Positions 12,215 to 24,200 of a stretch of 64,000 nucleotides of DNA are shown here, one piece after another. Positions within the stretch are counted from its first letter, which is position 1, and each line of letters opens with the position of its first letter. Position numbers and translations under genes: made by a program. The notes under the pieces were generated by a model that worked only from the letters and a program-made list of their open reading frames with translations, searched no databases and was not told where the DNA came from. The stretch comes from Sporothrix humicola. Its lineage: Eukaryota > Ascomycota > Sordariomycetes > Ophiostomatales > Ophiostomataceae. The stretch covers positions 62,001-126,000 of the forward strand of contig WNYE01000019.1 in assembly GCA_021396245.1 (NCBI GenBank). Direction: 5' to 3'.

Positions 12215-13106
12215 GGTGTTGGCGCGTTGTTGGTGGAGGAATTGGGGTTGTGGGAGAGTCGTTTGTATATCGTGAAAAAGCGTTTCGAGGGGCCTGATAT
12301 CTTCAAGGCCGTTCTGCTCGATTGGGCAGGTTTGGCGCGTTGGTGGGCTTGGTCGCTCCTGCTCAATGTGGTTCGTCAACAATATTTACTTTACGCGACA
12401 ACGGCAAGAGCGACTTGGACTTGACGCGTGCGTTCCTGGACTGGACAATAGTGAGGGGCCGCTAAGAGCCGCCTGTAACTGGAGTCCGGCAGTGGATGAC
12501 TAGGCCCAGATACCGCTATACCGCAGGGACTCTGACCGCCATGTGTGAGGGGTCGCTAGTGTAGAGGTACATAGCCACACACTATAATTGCACAGGAACA
12601 GAAGTACCCTCAAATGGACATTCCTTTGTGCTCACCTGGCGGCTTAGGCGCACCACAATTCATCGCAAACCGAAAATACAGCCAGAATCCAAACTTACAC
12701 TTCGTCCTCAAAAATCACCACCAGCCTCCATCCCCCGAGCGTCGCAATCCATCGATTCCACCGCCACACGATGCCAAATCCATCCATCTAGCATCGACAT
12801 CCGCTGCGCGCACCTTTTCTCTTTGCGCCCATGCGCGCGTAATTGCCGATTTCGCGTGGCGCATTGCTATTTTGTCGCACGCGACAACAGCCCTCCGATT
12901 TCTTCTCTTTTTTCTTCTTCCGGCCCCCGATCCTCCGGTCATCATCCGTCATCCGCCGAGTCTCACCGGGACTGCCCCCGACACGCTCAATCGGCATCGC
13001 TGACGGAGCCCAATCATTTGTCTGGGCTCCCTGAGCCTCTGCCCACCTTTTCGGCTTTATTATCGATAGCCACTGCGGTCCTGTCCCGCAATCACAAACC
13101 GTCAAA
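12215..13106. promoter_or_regulatory. Divergent promoter between the GCP3 and Ada1 genes
   Basis: The 892 bp between two divergent start codons must hold both promoters. An ACGCGT box lies at 12424-12429, about 210 bp upstream of the GCP3 start. The right half (12880-13000) is pyrimidine-rich on the + strand, as expected for the Ada1 leader. I see no clear TATA element on either strand. Confidence 0.6.
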
Positions 13107-14749
13107 ATGCCGGACATCAACCCCGCGGATCTGAGCCGGCCGGCCGTCAGCCTGTCGACACCCATCCTCGCCAACAAATCCATCACAGTCTCATCGGCAC
13201 TCAAGCCGACCAAGGCAGGCCAGAGTATCCCGCCGCGTATCGAGCTGGAACAGGCATACACATCGCTGCGGATGGCCATTGGCAATGAACAATGGAAGAT
13301 CTATAAAGCAGCATCTACCCAATTCTTCATTGGTGAGTTGGCTAGACAACAATACAGCGGCCAGACATGGTCGGACAAACCCATCTAACAATCTTGCAGG
13401 CCGCCTCAACCAAGCGGAATACTCAAATATCATCGACCCCATCCTCTATTCTCCAACTGGCGAACGCGAACACCTCCACAACCAGCTGATTTCGGCCATC
13501 TACGGCAATGTCACACGCGATCTGCCTGACCCGGGCCTGGCTCCATGGGTCAGTGCCAACGACAAGCCCTCGTCTGGGCTCGGCAGCAAACCCAGTGGGA
13601 ACGATGCCAACGAGCGCCGCATCAAGGGCGAGGTTATGCTTTTGCCAAGCAAAGATCGGAGGCGCATCAAAGACGTTGCAAACAATGATGTAAGTCTGCG
13701 ACCGAGTGGAAGATATATATTGTGGCCGTTATATATTATAGAATTGTTTGCTGACCCGTTTCCAGAAATTCGACCCGTACGACGCATTGGCAAGCGTCTT
13801 TACCGACCAGCAACGGATGAAGGTCCCGAGACCAATGGACGCTCCCCCAGCAAGTGCCAGCGGCGGCATCAACCGCATGAACCTCGACCTCGAAATCCGC
13901 AAACGCTTTGCGCAACCCCTGGCTGTCGAGTCCGGCGAGTTTCCCGACACCAGCAACATTGAGTCGCGCATGCTGCCCTTTTGCTACGAGGCCGGCCTCG
14001 TGTCGGGCCACGTTTCGGACGCCGCCCAATTCATGTCCATTGCCACCGAGACATTTGTCAAGGAGGTGCTGTCATCGGTGTTTAGCCGCACACGCAGCGA
14101 CGGACCCGGCGAATACGGCAGTGCTGGATTTGGCGGCAGCAACTGGGTCCAGACCCGCAAATACCGTCGCCAGCTCGCTCGTGAAGAAGAGCGCTCGCTG
14201 CTCGGCGAGATCCACCGCGATAAGATGGGCCTGCTTCCCGTCGAAGCAAAGAAGGCGAGCGAGCGTGGCCCGCTGGGTGTGGCCGAGTTCCGCTTGGCGC
14301 TCGAGATGGGCGACTGTGGCCTAACACAGTTCCCCATTGTCGGCCACTCCCTCATGGCCAGCTACCGCGAGGGCGAGCTGGAGAACTGGGACGACTTCAC
14401 ATGGATGGAGGGTCTCGACCCAACAAAGGACGACAACTCGCTCGAATCGACCCTGCCGTCATTACTGCCGGCCGCAACCGTCAACGGAACAGTCGCTGGC
14501 GCGGGCGACGCAGCCGGCGGTGCGGCAGCAGGTGCACCCGGCGGCACGGCCATGGTTAAGACAGGGTCGTCAGCGGGTGCAGCTTCGGCTGTCGATGCCA
14601 TTCACCTTAAGTCAGGCCAGCCAAATGGCGTCGACTACTCTGATCTCATGGACATTGACAACGACGACGAGATTACTTGGGAGGGTGCCGACATGGGCGA
14701 TGTTGACATCCTCGGTGGTGTTCTGGACTCAGTTCTGGCAGTCGGCTAG
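13107..14749 (+). CDS. SAGA complex subunit Ada1/HFI1 (Tad1 family)
   Basis: CDS join(13107..13332, 13400..13689, 13766..14749), 499 aa. Intron 1 has GTGAGT at 13333 and TTGCAG ending at 13399; intron 2 has GTAAGT at 13690 and TTCCAG ending at 13765. Both joins keep the frame. The N-terminal part (about residues 45-110) with 'RIELEQAYTSLRMAIGNEQW' and 'FFIGRLNQAEYSNIIDPIL' matches the start of the fungal SAGA-Tad1 family. A histone-fold-like segment ('LPFCYEAGLVSGHVSDAAQF', then 'MSIATETFVKEVLSSVF') follows in the middle. The tail is Ala/Gly-rich and ends acidic. In yeast, Ada1 pairs with Taf12 through this fold and holds the SAGA coactivator core together in the nucleus. Length agrees with HFI1 relatives. 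The histone-fold assignment is my reading of the sequence. Confidence 0.85.
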
Positions 14750-15660
14750 GCATTTTCTTGACCAGCTATCTTTGGCCCTCCTCTGTACCATCTCTCTTCT
14801 TCTTTCTCCATCCTTATTATACCCACTTCCCGCCTTTTCGGCATCCCGTCTTTTCTTCACTCTCTTTTCTCTTCTCTCTGCTCCTTGTCAGATTCGACAC
14901 CCTTTGGCAAACTGCCGAAACGTTCAAATGACAAAGAGATTAATTACGATCTATTCAGCGGCGGGCACGGATGGCTATGTACGGTTTAAAACTATGCGAC
15001 GACTTTTGTGTGGGCGGACAATTGGGCGGCGGCGGTGTGCGGCGTTCTTTCATTTTATTTTTCTTGGCCCCCTTCTCTCCGATGGCGACACTTTTTTTGA
15101 GCTGCTCGTCTTATCAAAGGACAATAACTCATCTTCGTCAGCTGTCATCTTTCTCTCTTCTACATTCTCTCTTGTCCTATTCGGCTCGGGCATCTTTCTT
15201 GGCGTTCTTCATTCCGACCAATCTGTCTTTTGTCTTGCCTGGTAGGCTTCTGTTTGTTTCTGATTTACTTGTATTGGACAATTGAGCACGAAAAAAAGTG
15301 TTTGCTTCTTGTTTTCTTCGTTTTTGCATCTCTCTATCCAGCTTCTGGACACTTCTTGTACACTACTTTCCACCTCTGGCTGTATTTCTGGGGAGCACCT
15401 GTCCTCCATTCCCCACCGTGTTATTTTAGACAGCAACTGTTAATACAAAGAGATACCATTGAAATGTCGTTGTTTGATAATGTCTGGTGAAGAAGATGTC
15501 GATTGACCTCAAAGTGCCATATTTGGTGAGGTGATTTGGTGGATGACATAAGCGGGCCAAACCCACCTAAAATGGCCCGGGCGTTGTTTCCCTGCACTGT
15601 CGCGCCGCGTTTTTTGGTGTCACAGGGCAGGAGCGGCCGGTCGCTCCCCACTAAAAAATA
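14750..15660. other. Intergenic region after Ada1
   Basis: T- and C-rich 3' sequence of the Ada1 gene (14760-15400) followed by mixed sequence. Frames here are low-complexity and show no family resemblance. No gene supported. Confidence 0.6.
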
Positions 15661-15668
15661 GAGAGTTA

Positions 15669-15981
15669 ACGCGTCGGGAAAGCGCGTCTCTCCACGCTTT
15701 TCTCCACCACTTCACGTTAAAGAGGTAGGAGCTCCCCTCCCTGCCTCCTGCCTCTTAACCTCTTTACCTCCTTCCGCCATTATTGCTTTTATTTCTCTCT
15801 GCCATTTCCATTTTGCATATCGCCAATGATTCCTAGCTTCACACTCCGCATTTCGTGAAGCCAATCGTGCCAATTCATACTTTTTGTTTCCTTATTCCCT
15901 TGCTTTGCTTGCATCGTTTCTGCAGCTTCTTCTATACCCCATATCAGCATGCTCTCGACTTAATACAGCATTGACACGCGT
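15669..15981. promoter_or_regulatory. Two MluI cell-cycle boxes in the Mrc1 promoter
   Basis: ACGCGT lies at 15669-15674 (417 bp before the start codon) and at 15976-15981 (110 bp before it). A related ACGCGA core is seen at about 16016, and AAAGCGCG just after the first box. In yeasts such boxes bind MBF and drive G1/S transcription of replication genes. Mrc1 is a replication-fork protein, so this fits its expected timing; the binding itself is inference. Confidence 0.5.
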
Positions 15982-16085
15982 TACTACACCACTTAAACTC
16001 GATATACACGAAAACACGCGAATTCGACAACGATAATCCATATTTCTCTATATTCTTCTCTCTCTTCCCCTTTCCTACACACATA

Positions 16086-19000
16086 ATGACTGCCCTTTCG
16101 AGGACGCCATCACCGGCGCTGTCGGGCTCAGAATCCGATTCGGTTGTGGCCACGCCCATGACGCCCCGGACAAAGCTTCGCCAGCTGTTTGCAACAATTG
16201 ACGGCCCCAATGCCGGAAACAACAATAGTAGCAGTGGCTCTGACCACGAACGGGAGAGCAACGAGGAAAACAAGACACCGAGCCGCAAGGCCAAGAAGGC
16301 CAGCAGCGGAGCCAAGCTGTCGGCTAGAAAATCCAAGTCGCCACGGCTGGCAGACACATCGACATTTGCACGCGTCCAGGCTGATTCTGCTTCTAAACCC
16401 AAGTCTCCCCTTCAGTCCAGAACCGGCAGCCGGTCACCACGGGCAACATCACCCCTGATTGGTGCCGGTGCACTGGCTGCCAGCAGCGACGAAGACAGCG
16501 ACGTGGAGGTGCGGCCGCGCGGCCGGTTTGCAGCTCGCATGCAGGCTGCGGCCTCTACTTCTACTTCAAATGATACGACTTCCACATCAGAGCCCCTGGC
16601 TGACAATGCTCGCGAACGCGTCAGGCGGATGCTGCAGCAGGCTGCCGAGACTGAGAAGCAGCAGGAGGATGGCGAGTCTGTCGCCAAGAATCAGGAGGAC
16701 ACAACTAATGATGCCGAGGATGAAGAGGATGCCCCAGTTGCTGCTGCGCGGCCACGCAAGCGGCTTATCAACCTCCGCACAGCCCGGCGCAGCCCATCAG
16801 CCTCTCCTCGTCAGTCTGGCTCTCCCGCTGGCACGCCGTCTCGCTCGATCCGCGAGGATTCCCCGCCCATGTTCATGACGCCGAGCGAGCAGGCCGAGCG
16901 CGAAGACTCGCCAAATATGTTCATGACGCCCGAGAAGGGTGGGGATGACACCACTGCTGCCGCTCCTGGCCGCAACGCGCGCTTCCAGGCACTCGTGGCT
17001 CGCAAGCGTGAAGAAGCTCGTGCCCGCGAAGAGGCCGAAGAGCGCAAGCGGGAGGCACGCATGGCTGCCATGGCCGACAATAGCGACAACGATGACGATG
17101 ACGTGGCCATGGGTGGTCTTGACGAGGACGACGATCTGCTGATGCGCGATGCTGAGGGCGCCGATGACAACCCGTCTGATATTACTGACGACGAGGGTGG
17201 CCGCCGCCTGACACAAAAGATGGCTGGTGCTCGCCCAGAGCGCAAAGCCAGCAAGAAGGCTCTCGAAGAGATGCACCGCGAGACGCAGCGCATGGCCCGT
17301 AACTTGCAGCTGGCTCACGAGGCCAAGACGCGCAAGAAGATCACCAAGGCGTCTCTGTTTGAGCGCTTCAACTTCCACCCGGCCGGCGCTGCCGCTGCAG
17401 TTGCTCCCGCTCCTGCTGAAAAGGAGCCCACCAGCTCTAGCCGGCCGACGTCGCCCGTTTCGCCTCAAAACAACACTGACACCGAGATGCGTGCTGTCGC
17501 AGACACACCGCCCAGCTCACCGCCTGTCCCTGTGATGCCTGACGCACCTTTTGACAAGGCTAAGGAGGCTGCAATCGCAGCAACATCTGAAGTGGCCGAT
17601 GACGAGCTCGCTCTTCCCCGGCTGGACAAGGGCAAGGGCAAGGCCGTCGAGACGTTTGTGGCCGACGAGCAGCCCAAGACGGAGGTCAAGCGCAACATCC
17701 GCGTCCGCATGCCGATGGTGCAGCAGGCCAACCTGGTCATGATCGACTCGGACGACGATGGCGAACTGGAGATCGTGCAGACTGCTAAGAACAAGCTCGA
17801 CATCCTGTTTGACAACGTGCCCCTCAAGCGCAACCAGGAGCCGCGCTCCATGTATGCGCTGCGCCGTCTTGCCCAGATTGGCTCGCCCGGCAAGAAGCCC
17901 CGTGCTCGTCCTGCTGCTAAGGGCGGCAAGAACGGCATCGGCGCCGGCCCTACCGACCTGACCCTGAACGAGCTGCAGCAGTCTCTGCAAGAGCGTGCTC
18001 GCCGGCAGGCCAAGCTGGAGCGCGAAGAGCGCTTGGACATGCTGCGGGCCAAGGGTGTCAAGATTCAGACCGAAGAGGAGCGCGAGCGCGAGATGGAGGA
18101 GGTCGACGACATTGTTGCACGTGCGCGCCAGGAGGCCGAAGAGCTGATGCAGCGCGAGCGCGACGAGGCCAAGAAGGAGAAGAAGGACGGCGGCGCTGAT
18201 GCCGTGCCGGACGTTCTGGACTGGGACGAGAGCGAAGATGAGGACGACTACGAGCCCGAGGAGGAGGAAGAGGTCGAGGAGCGCGAGATTGAGCTATCCG
18301 GGTCTGAGGACGACGAAGAGGAGAAGGATGGCGACGAGGAGGTCCTGGCCGGCACTCTTATCGATGGCGAGGCCGAGTCTACCGACAACGACTCCGAGGA
18401 CGGCAAAGACGAGGATGCGGATGAGGACAAGGCTGGCGAGGCGGACGATGTGCTTCCCACGCCGACGCGTCCTCGTCCTTCCAAGCGGCGCACTGCACGC
18501 GTCATCTCAGATGACGAGGACGAGGCTGAGGAAAACAACGACAACAACAACACTCCGGCAGCCGCCAAGCCTGTCCTGCTTGCCTTTGAGGCCAAGACAC
18601 CCGGTCCCAAGCCGGCCTTCACCAAATCTCCGTCTGGCCTTGCCAACAACAACGACTCGCCGCAGGTTCCGACCTCAGTCCTGCGCTCGGCCACCAAGTC
18701 GTTCATCCCCGGCCTGCCCGTGGCCGTTGGTGGTCCTGCCGGCCTGGGCCTGACGCAGATCTTTGCTGGCACCATGTCCGACAATAGCCAGATGGCCGGC
18801 TCGCCCGGTGGATTCGGTTCGCCGTCGCAGATGATGCCCACAATTGGCAACTTTGTCGACGGCGACTACTCGCAGCTCGGCCCCAGCGGCGAGAAGATGA
18901 CCAACGCGGCAGCTATTCTCGACAGCCAGCGGGTTTCTGGCGGCAATGATGGCGGCGACAGCAATGCCACCGCAACAGGCCCTAGCCAGATGGTGCAGTT

Positions 19001-20816
19001 CAACTTCTCGCAGTCGCAGGCGCACGGTCTCGACAGCCTGCTGCGGGAGCCGGATGTCAGCCAGCTGTCCCAGTTTGGTCCCAGCCAGGACAACGGCATG
19101 GAGGACAACTACACGCCGCTCAAGGTGCGCTTTATTGAGCACCAGCCGTCGACGATCGAGACGGTCGTTTTGGGTGGCGCGACGCAAACTCAGACCCAGC
19201 CTCTCACTCAGTCCCAGGCTCCTTCGCAGTCTCAGACCGAGTCGCCTGTTGCGCCGCGCCGACCAAGAGGCAGACTCTTCCGCAAGGCAGACGTGGCCAA
19301 GATCGTTGAGGAAGATGAGGAGGAGGACGACAAGGCAGAAGATGCTGAGGATGAGAGCGAGGAAGACGACGAGGCCGAGCCGACGGACGAGCAGGCCATG
19401 GAGGCCGCAACGGCCTTTGCCAAGATGCGCCAGGCGGCTCTCCAGAAGCAGTTTGACCGCAAGAAGAGCAAGGCGAAGGAAATGGTCGAGGAGCAGGCCG
19501 AAGAGTCCGAGGACGAGTACGCGGGTCTCGGTGGTGCCGACGGCGAGGACAGCGACAACGAGTCGTTGGCTTCCGTCAAGGACATTATCGACGACGACCA
19601 GCGGGTCTCGTCGACCGAGAACGCCAAGCTGGCCGCCTTTTACGCCGACCGCGAGCGTGAAAACGACGAGAAGCAGGTCGAGAAGCTGTTCCGCGACGTC
19701 ACGACGGGTATGCTGCGTCGCAAGCGCGGTGCCGGCGGTGCGGGCGACTACGATCTGTCGGACTCGGACGACGGCGGCGAGGCGCGTCGCCGCATGAAGC
19801 GCCGCCAGTTTGCGCGGATGCAAAAGGCGCTCTTTTCCGACGAGCGCGTGTCCAAGGTCGCCGAAAACCCGCGCAACCAGGCGTTCCTGCGGACGATTGA
19901 GGACCGCGGAAGCGACGATGAGATGGACTTTATCTTTGACGGCGCGGCCGAGCAGGTTCCGGCCACAACGGCGACGACGTCGTCGACAGACGCACCTGCT
20001 CCCATCGACACGACCACGTCCATTCCCGACAGCCAGCCGTCTGCCACGACTGGTGCTGCTACCTCAGAGCCCCAACAACAGCACCAGCATCCTCGCCGCC
20101 GTCGCCTGTCCGCCAACCCGGGCAAGAAGCCCGCCAATATTGGCGAGATCCGCGAGTCGCTGTCGAGCCTGCTCGAGGACTACCACAATGACGGCAGCAA
20201 CCTGTCGATTGTGGCCGATTCCGAGTTTGGCTCCGACAACGAGGGCGACAACAACGATGATGATGGCGATAAAGAGAACCAGCCTGAAGCGGCAGCAGCT
20301 GTGGCTCCAGTTTCCTCGGTTATGCGCCGTCCCGGCCGCGGCTCCAATGTCCAGGTCGTCGACCGCATCAGCCTCAAGCGCAACAACAGCAACATGTCGA
20401 CGGCGTCTGTCTCGTCGGCCGCCTCGGCCTCGTCCTCATCGACCGCATCTACGGTGATTGGCGGCATGGGCCCGACCGGTTTCCGAGTCCCGGCCCTTCT
20501 CCGCCGCGCCACGACCAACTCACTAGTGTCGAATGGCAGCAGTTCGAGTGGTAGTGGCAGCAACAACAGCGGCCGCGGCACACTGAGCACCCTGGACGGC
20601 AACAAGGACGCCAAAGACAAGAGCAGCACGCTTGACAGCGGCAAGATCAAGAAGAACGCCAGCAAGATGTCGGGGATCCACTACTTTGCGCGGGAGAACG
20701 AGCGGCGCGCGGCCATTGCCGAGAGCGACAAGCGGCGGCAGGCCAAGAAGGCCAAGAATGCCAAGGGCCGGGCCCGGGCCGTGGGTGGTCTGTTTGGCGG
20801 CGGCAAGTTTGAGTAG
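16086..20816 (+). CDS. mrc1: Mrc1/claspin-type mediator of the replication checkpoint
   Basis: Single exon, 1576 aa. The N-terminus has 'TPMTPRTKLRQLFATID', a motif I associate with fungal Mrc1. Long acidic and charged coiled regions follow. A dense SQ/TQ cluster covers about residues 888-1055, with some 18 SQ or TQ pairs, the ATM/ATR-kinase target type. The MRC1-like domain follows at about 1150-1280 ('DLSDSDDGGEARRRMKRRQF', 'NQAFLRTIEDRG'). The C-terminal 300 residues are Ser/Asn-rich and end in a Lys/Arg-rich segment. Mrc1 travels with the replisome, couples the CMG helicase to polymerase epsilon, and on stalling is phosphorylated by Mec1/ATR to activate Rad53/Cds1. The length is larger than budding yeast Mrc1 (about 1100) but usual for filamentous fungi. 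The other-frame ORFs here are shadows. Confidence 0.92.
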   Translation: MTALSRTPSPALSGSESDSVVATPMTPRTKLRQLFATIDGPNAGNNNSSSGSDHERESNEENKTPSRKAKKASSGAKLSARKSKSPRLADTSTFARVQADSASKPKSPLQSRTGSRSPRATSPLIGAGALAASSDEDSDVEVRPRGRFAARMQAAASTSTSNDTTSTSEPLADNARERVRRMLQQAAETEKQQEDGESVAKNQEDTTNDAEDEEDAPVAAARPRKRLINLRTARRSPSASPRQSGSPAGTPSRSIREDSPPMFMTPSEQAEREDSPNMFMTPEKGGDDTTAAAPGRNARFQALVARKREEARAREEAEERKREARMAAMADNSDNDDDDVAMGGLDEDDDLLMRDAEGADDNPSDITDDEGGRRLTQKMAGARPERKASKKALEEMHRETQRMARNLQLAHEAKTRKKITKASLFERFNFHPAGAAAAVAPAPAEKEPTSSSRPTSPVSPQNNTDTEMRAVADTPPSSPPVPVMPDAPFDKAKEAAIAATSEVADDELALPRLDKGKGKAVETFVADEQPKTEVKRNIRVRMPMVQQANLVMIDSDDDGELEIVQTAKNKLDILFDNVPLKRNQEPRSMYALRRLAQIGSPGKKPRARPAAKGGKNGIGAGPTDLTLNELQQSLQERARRQAKLEREERLDMLRAKGVKIQTEEEREREMEEVDDIVARARQEAEELMQRERDEAKKEKKDGGADAVPDVLDWDESEDEDDYEPEEEEEVEEREIELSGSEDDEEEKDGDEEVLAGTLIDGEAESTDNDSEDGKDEDADEDKAGEADDVLPTPTRPRPSKRRTARVISDDEDEAEENNDNNNTPAAAKPVLLAFEAKTPGPKPAFTKSPSGLANNNDSPQVPTSVLRSATKSFIPGLPVAVGGPAGLGLTQIFAGTMSDNSQMAGSPGGFGSPSQMMPTIGNFVDGDYSQLGPSGEKMTNAAAILDSQRVSGGNDGGDSNATATGPSQMVQFNFSQSQAHGLDSLLREPDVSQLSQFGPSQDNGMEDNYTPLKVRFIEHQPSTIETVVLGGATQTQTQPLTQSQAPSQSQTESPVAPRRPRGRLFRKADVAKIVEEDEEEDDKAEDAEDESEEDDEAEPTDEQAMEAATAFAKMRQAALQKQFDRKKSKAKEMVEEQAEESEDEYAGLGGADGEDSDNESLASVKDIIDDDQRVSSTENAKLAAFYADRERENDEKQVEKLFRDVTTGMLRRKRGAGGAGDYDLSDSDDGGEARRRMKRRQFARMQKALFSDERVSKVAENPRNQAFLRTIEDRGSDDEMDFIFDGAAEQVPATTATTSSTDAPAPIDTTTSIPDSQPSATTGAATSEPQQQHQHPRRRRLSANPGKKPANIGEIRESLSSLLEDYHNDGSNLSIVADSEFGSDNEGDNNDDDGDKENQPEAAAAVAPVSSVMRRPGRGSNVQVVDRISLKRNNSNMSTASVSSAASASSSSTASTVIGGMGPTGFRVPALLRRATTNSLVSNGSSSSGSGSNNSGRGTLSTLDGNKDAKDKSSTLDSGKIKKNASKMSGIHYFARENERRAAIAESDKRRQAKKAKNAKGRARAVGGLFGGGKFE

Positions 20817-21210
20817 AAGAGGAGAAGAGAGAGAGAAAGGATATATACCGGCGTTTATGATTGTTTTTATTAGCACATTATGGGCTTGGATACTTGGGAA
20901 GGCGTTCTTTATGGTTGTGTTTGATTGTTTTGTTTTACTACTCACGGGCGTTTACATATTATTTTCGGTTGAAGTAGATGACAAAAGAAGTTTCATGCTA
21001 TCATTTCATATTTCATTACGCAAACTTTTTATGGGCTTGAACATCCAGAATAAAAATTCCTGGGACAAGATGTGAAAGGGTAGATATCCGATCCGACATA
21101 CGACGTATAAAAACAACAAAATCAAACCGAACTTTGTTAACCAGTACATATGGTGTAAATCAACCAAAATCGCCCTCATTATCATCTCCAATCCAACCGA
21201 GGCGACGAGC
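20817..21210. other. Short convergent intergenic region
   Basis: 394 bp between the stops of Mrc1 (+) and the 1211-aa gene (-). It is AT-rich (20840-21140), as expected for two facing 3' ends, and holds one TACGACGTA copy at 21099-21107. No gene seen. Confidence 0.6.
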
Positions 21211-24200
21211 CTACTTGGACCCGGCCTGCATCTGCACGTCCTGCAGCATGGCCTGCTCGACTTCTTCGCGGTCGGGCATCACCGTGTCGTCCGACTTGTC
21301 CGACTTGGCGTCATCGTCGTCGTCGTCATAATACTCCTGGTCCTCGACATCGTCGTCGTCCTCGTAGTTGTAGATGCCGTCGTCGTCTTCAAACTCAAAC
21401 TCGACGTCGTCGATGCCAGTAGTGGGTGCAGTCGATCTCGGGCCCACGACAACCAAGTCTCCTTCGTGTGACGAGCTCGTCAGGGCCACCGACGGTGCTG
21501 AAAAGGCAGACGACGCGGCCGACGAGCTGCTCGGCGTGGCCAGGCTCGCGCCCGTCAGAGTCGAGTGGCCGTCCTGGACAGCGCGGCTCACATTGCTCGG
21601 CAGCGAGCTGTTGACCGAGCTCGAGCTGGCCAGAGAGTAGGTCGGCGTGGCCGCCTGTGACGCGGCCATGTTAAGGCCGTTGAAGTCGCGGACCATGATG
21701 AAGCTGCTGGACACACTATGACCATCGTCGTCATCCTCGCCATTGGGTCCACGAGCCGTGCCAGCATCGCTCAGCGCCATACCCCGGAGCCGCTCTGTGT
21801 TTCCGGCGTCGCTGATGGACGGCGGGCCGGCCATGCTGTACGCATCATCGATACTGGGCGTGCTCATGCTCGTGTTGGTTGTGCCTGTGTGGTATTCGGG
21901 GCCCGGCGTGATCGGTCCTAGATGCGCCGTGGGGAGCGCCGGCTCAAAGACGGCGCCTGTTCCGTCATTGTCGCCGCCGGCCCACAGCGGCAGGAAGCGG
22001 AACTCGTCGGCCGACAGGCCCAGCAGCAGGTGCGGCGACGGGTCTAGCATGGCCAGCTCAAACTCGGGCACAAAGAACATGCGCTCGTACATTTTCTTGT
22101 AGATCTCGGCTGCATGACTATACAAGGCATAGCGGAGATCGCTGACCATAAACGCGCTAGGTGTATAGAGGGGCGGGGTGGCGGCATCGTAGCCAATGTT
22201 CGGCTCGAGGCGCGCGATCAACTGGCGGCGGAACATGCCCCGGCCTTCGGCAGTGCCGATCGGCACGTTGTAGATCAGCGCCGTGGAGATGGCCTTGTTG
22301 ACGGCATCCACGAGTTCGCCGATGCTGCCGCTGTGGAATGCAGTCGCTATCTTGTCCTCGATCGACCGGCTCAACAGGCGCCAGTACACCGAGGTCATGC
22401 ACTTCTTGTCGTCCGGCAGGTCGTTGTAGACATGCACAAACCAGTTCTTGTGCAGCACAGACTCGCGGACGTAGTAGCTCAGGCTCTTCTGGACGCCCTC
22501 GGTATATGTAGAGAGCAGCAGAGTACTGTCAGGCATGCCGTCCGGCAAGCTCGACAAGACAAGAGCATTGAGCGCGTCAAGGAGCCGGCGGACGGCATCG
22601 AGGGCGTTGGCCACGGGATACTCGTGGGGCAGCGCAAACATGATGTCGTTCTGGTTGTTTTTGGCAAGCAGCTGTTCGTGGTCTGCAAACTCGGCCAGGG
22701 TCTGGGCCACCATAAGCAGATTGTGGATTGAGCCGGTCCGAATATTGGAAAGCCCAGCCAGCGACCCATATTCACTGACGGCAGGACGGGAGTTGTTTCC
22801 TGTCAGCCCAGCGATAAAAGAGTCCGCCTTGCGCGCATTGATTTCGGCAATCACTTCGTCCCGGGTCTTCAAGATGCGCTGCACCATGGCCTCGCTCGAG
22901 TGGTCAATCATGGTCTCCATGTCCTCGTCAAGCAGGCCCGAGAGCTCACGGCCAAACACTGACTTTTGGCGGCTCTGGTACTTGCGCGGCTGGGCGGCCG
23001 TGTTGCCGGCTTCTTGGAGGGCCCGCTCAGCAACCAGAATGCGGTAGGAGACACGAGCCACGACGGGCAGCTTGACGTTCCAGGCAATGGTCAGGCATTC
23101 TTCGGGCAAAACATCAATAATGTTGGCATTGTTCAACCCGAAAAACCAGTCCGCGATGATCGACCGGAGACTGTTGGCAAACACGCGGCCGGTCAGCAAG
23201 TCTTGGTGGACTTGGGCGCCTGATGCGGACGTGCCGATGTGGTAGGCGTCGCTGCTCTCCAGGCGGAAGAGCTTGGCCAGGCCGGCAATGGTATAAACAC
23301 GGGCAGCCGAGTTCAGGTGGAGCGGCTTGCCGGCCATGGCCAACAACAGACGGATGACGTTGGCAATGTGGCGGATTTCGCAGTAGTCGTCGATGCGGAA
23401 CTCGGGAGCCAGTGGGAGATCCCAGACAGAGCCATGCAAATATTCCATAGAAGCAGCTGGGTCCACCGGTGCATACGTGACTTCAGGCTCCTGCGGCGAT
23501 CCGACCTCAACTGGGGCTCCGTCCGTGCCGACGTTTGATGTGTCAGACGTGAGGACAATGTCTATACCCGCCGTATTCTGTGTCGTTGGAGACGACGGCG
23601 ATACCGGGGAAGTGCTCGAGCTGCTGCTGCCGCCGTGGCTCGTCAGAGGACGCAGCTTGCCGTTGACCCAGTAGCCCGGCTCGTTCGGCTTGGCGCCCCG
23701 GAGCTTCAGGTTGAAGCAGTGGCAGGCGTCGTCGTGGCCGCCGGCTGCTGAAATGGGCGCACGCCGGAGCTGTTCGAGCCGGGTCATCATGCTGTACTGC
23801 ACGATGCCCTTGGGTAGCGTCAGGGCCTCGAGGTGCTCTGAGCGCAGATCAAAGTCGGTCGACGGGCCCAGGTCGAGCACGTAGCGGATCTTCTTCATGA
23901 TCTCCGCGGCATTGGGCCCCAGCTGGCCGCTCAGCAGCAGCTTGCTGGACTTGCGCTTCTGGTAGCGTTCGTCGTCGAGCATCTGCGCAAACTTGGCAAA
24001 GCCGCTCTCGCGGAGAATGGTCGAGCTGTAGCAGAGCAGCCAGTTTGTCGGGTAGGCGGTGCCCGTGCACGTCATTTTGAGCGTCGCCGACGACGAGGGC
24101 GGGATCTGCAGCCAGATCAGCGTATCGACCTGCGAGTCCGGGAGCAGCTTGGCGAACTCGGCCTCAGCGGCGATGATGTGCGTGACATCCTGGTTGTGCA

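Noticed and set aside
18675..19823. 382-codon minus-strand frame inside Mrc1
   Set aside because: A shadow of the Asp/Glu-rich Mrc1 coding sequence; Leu/Val/Arg-rich with no motif.
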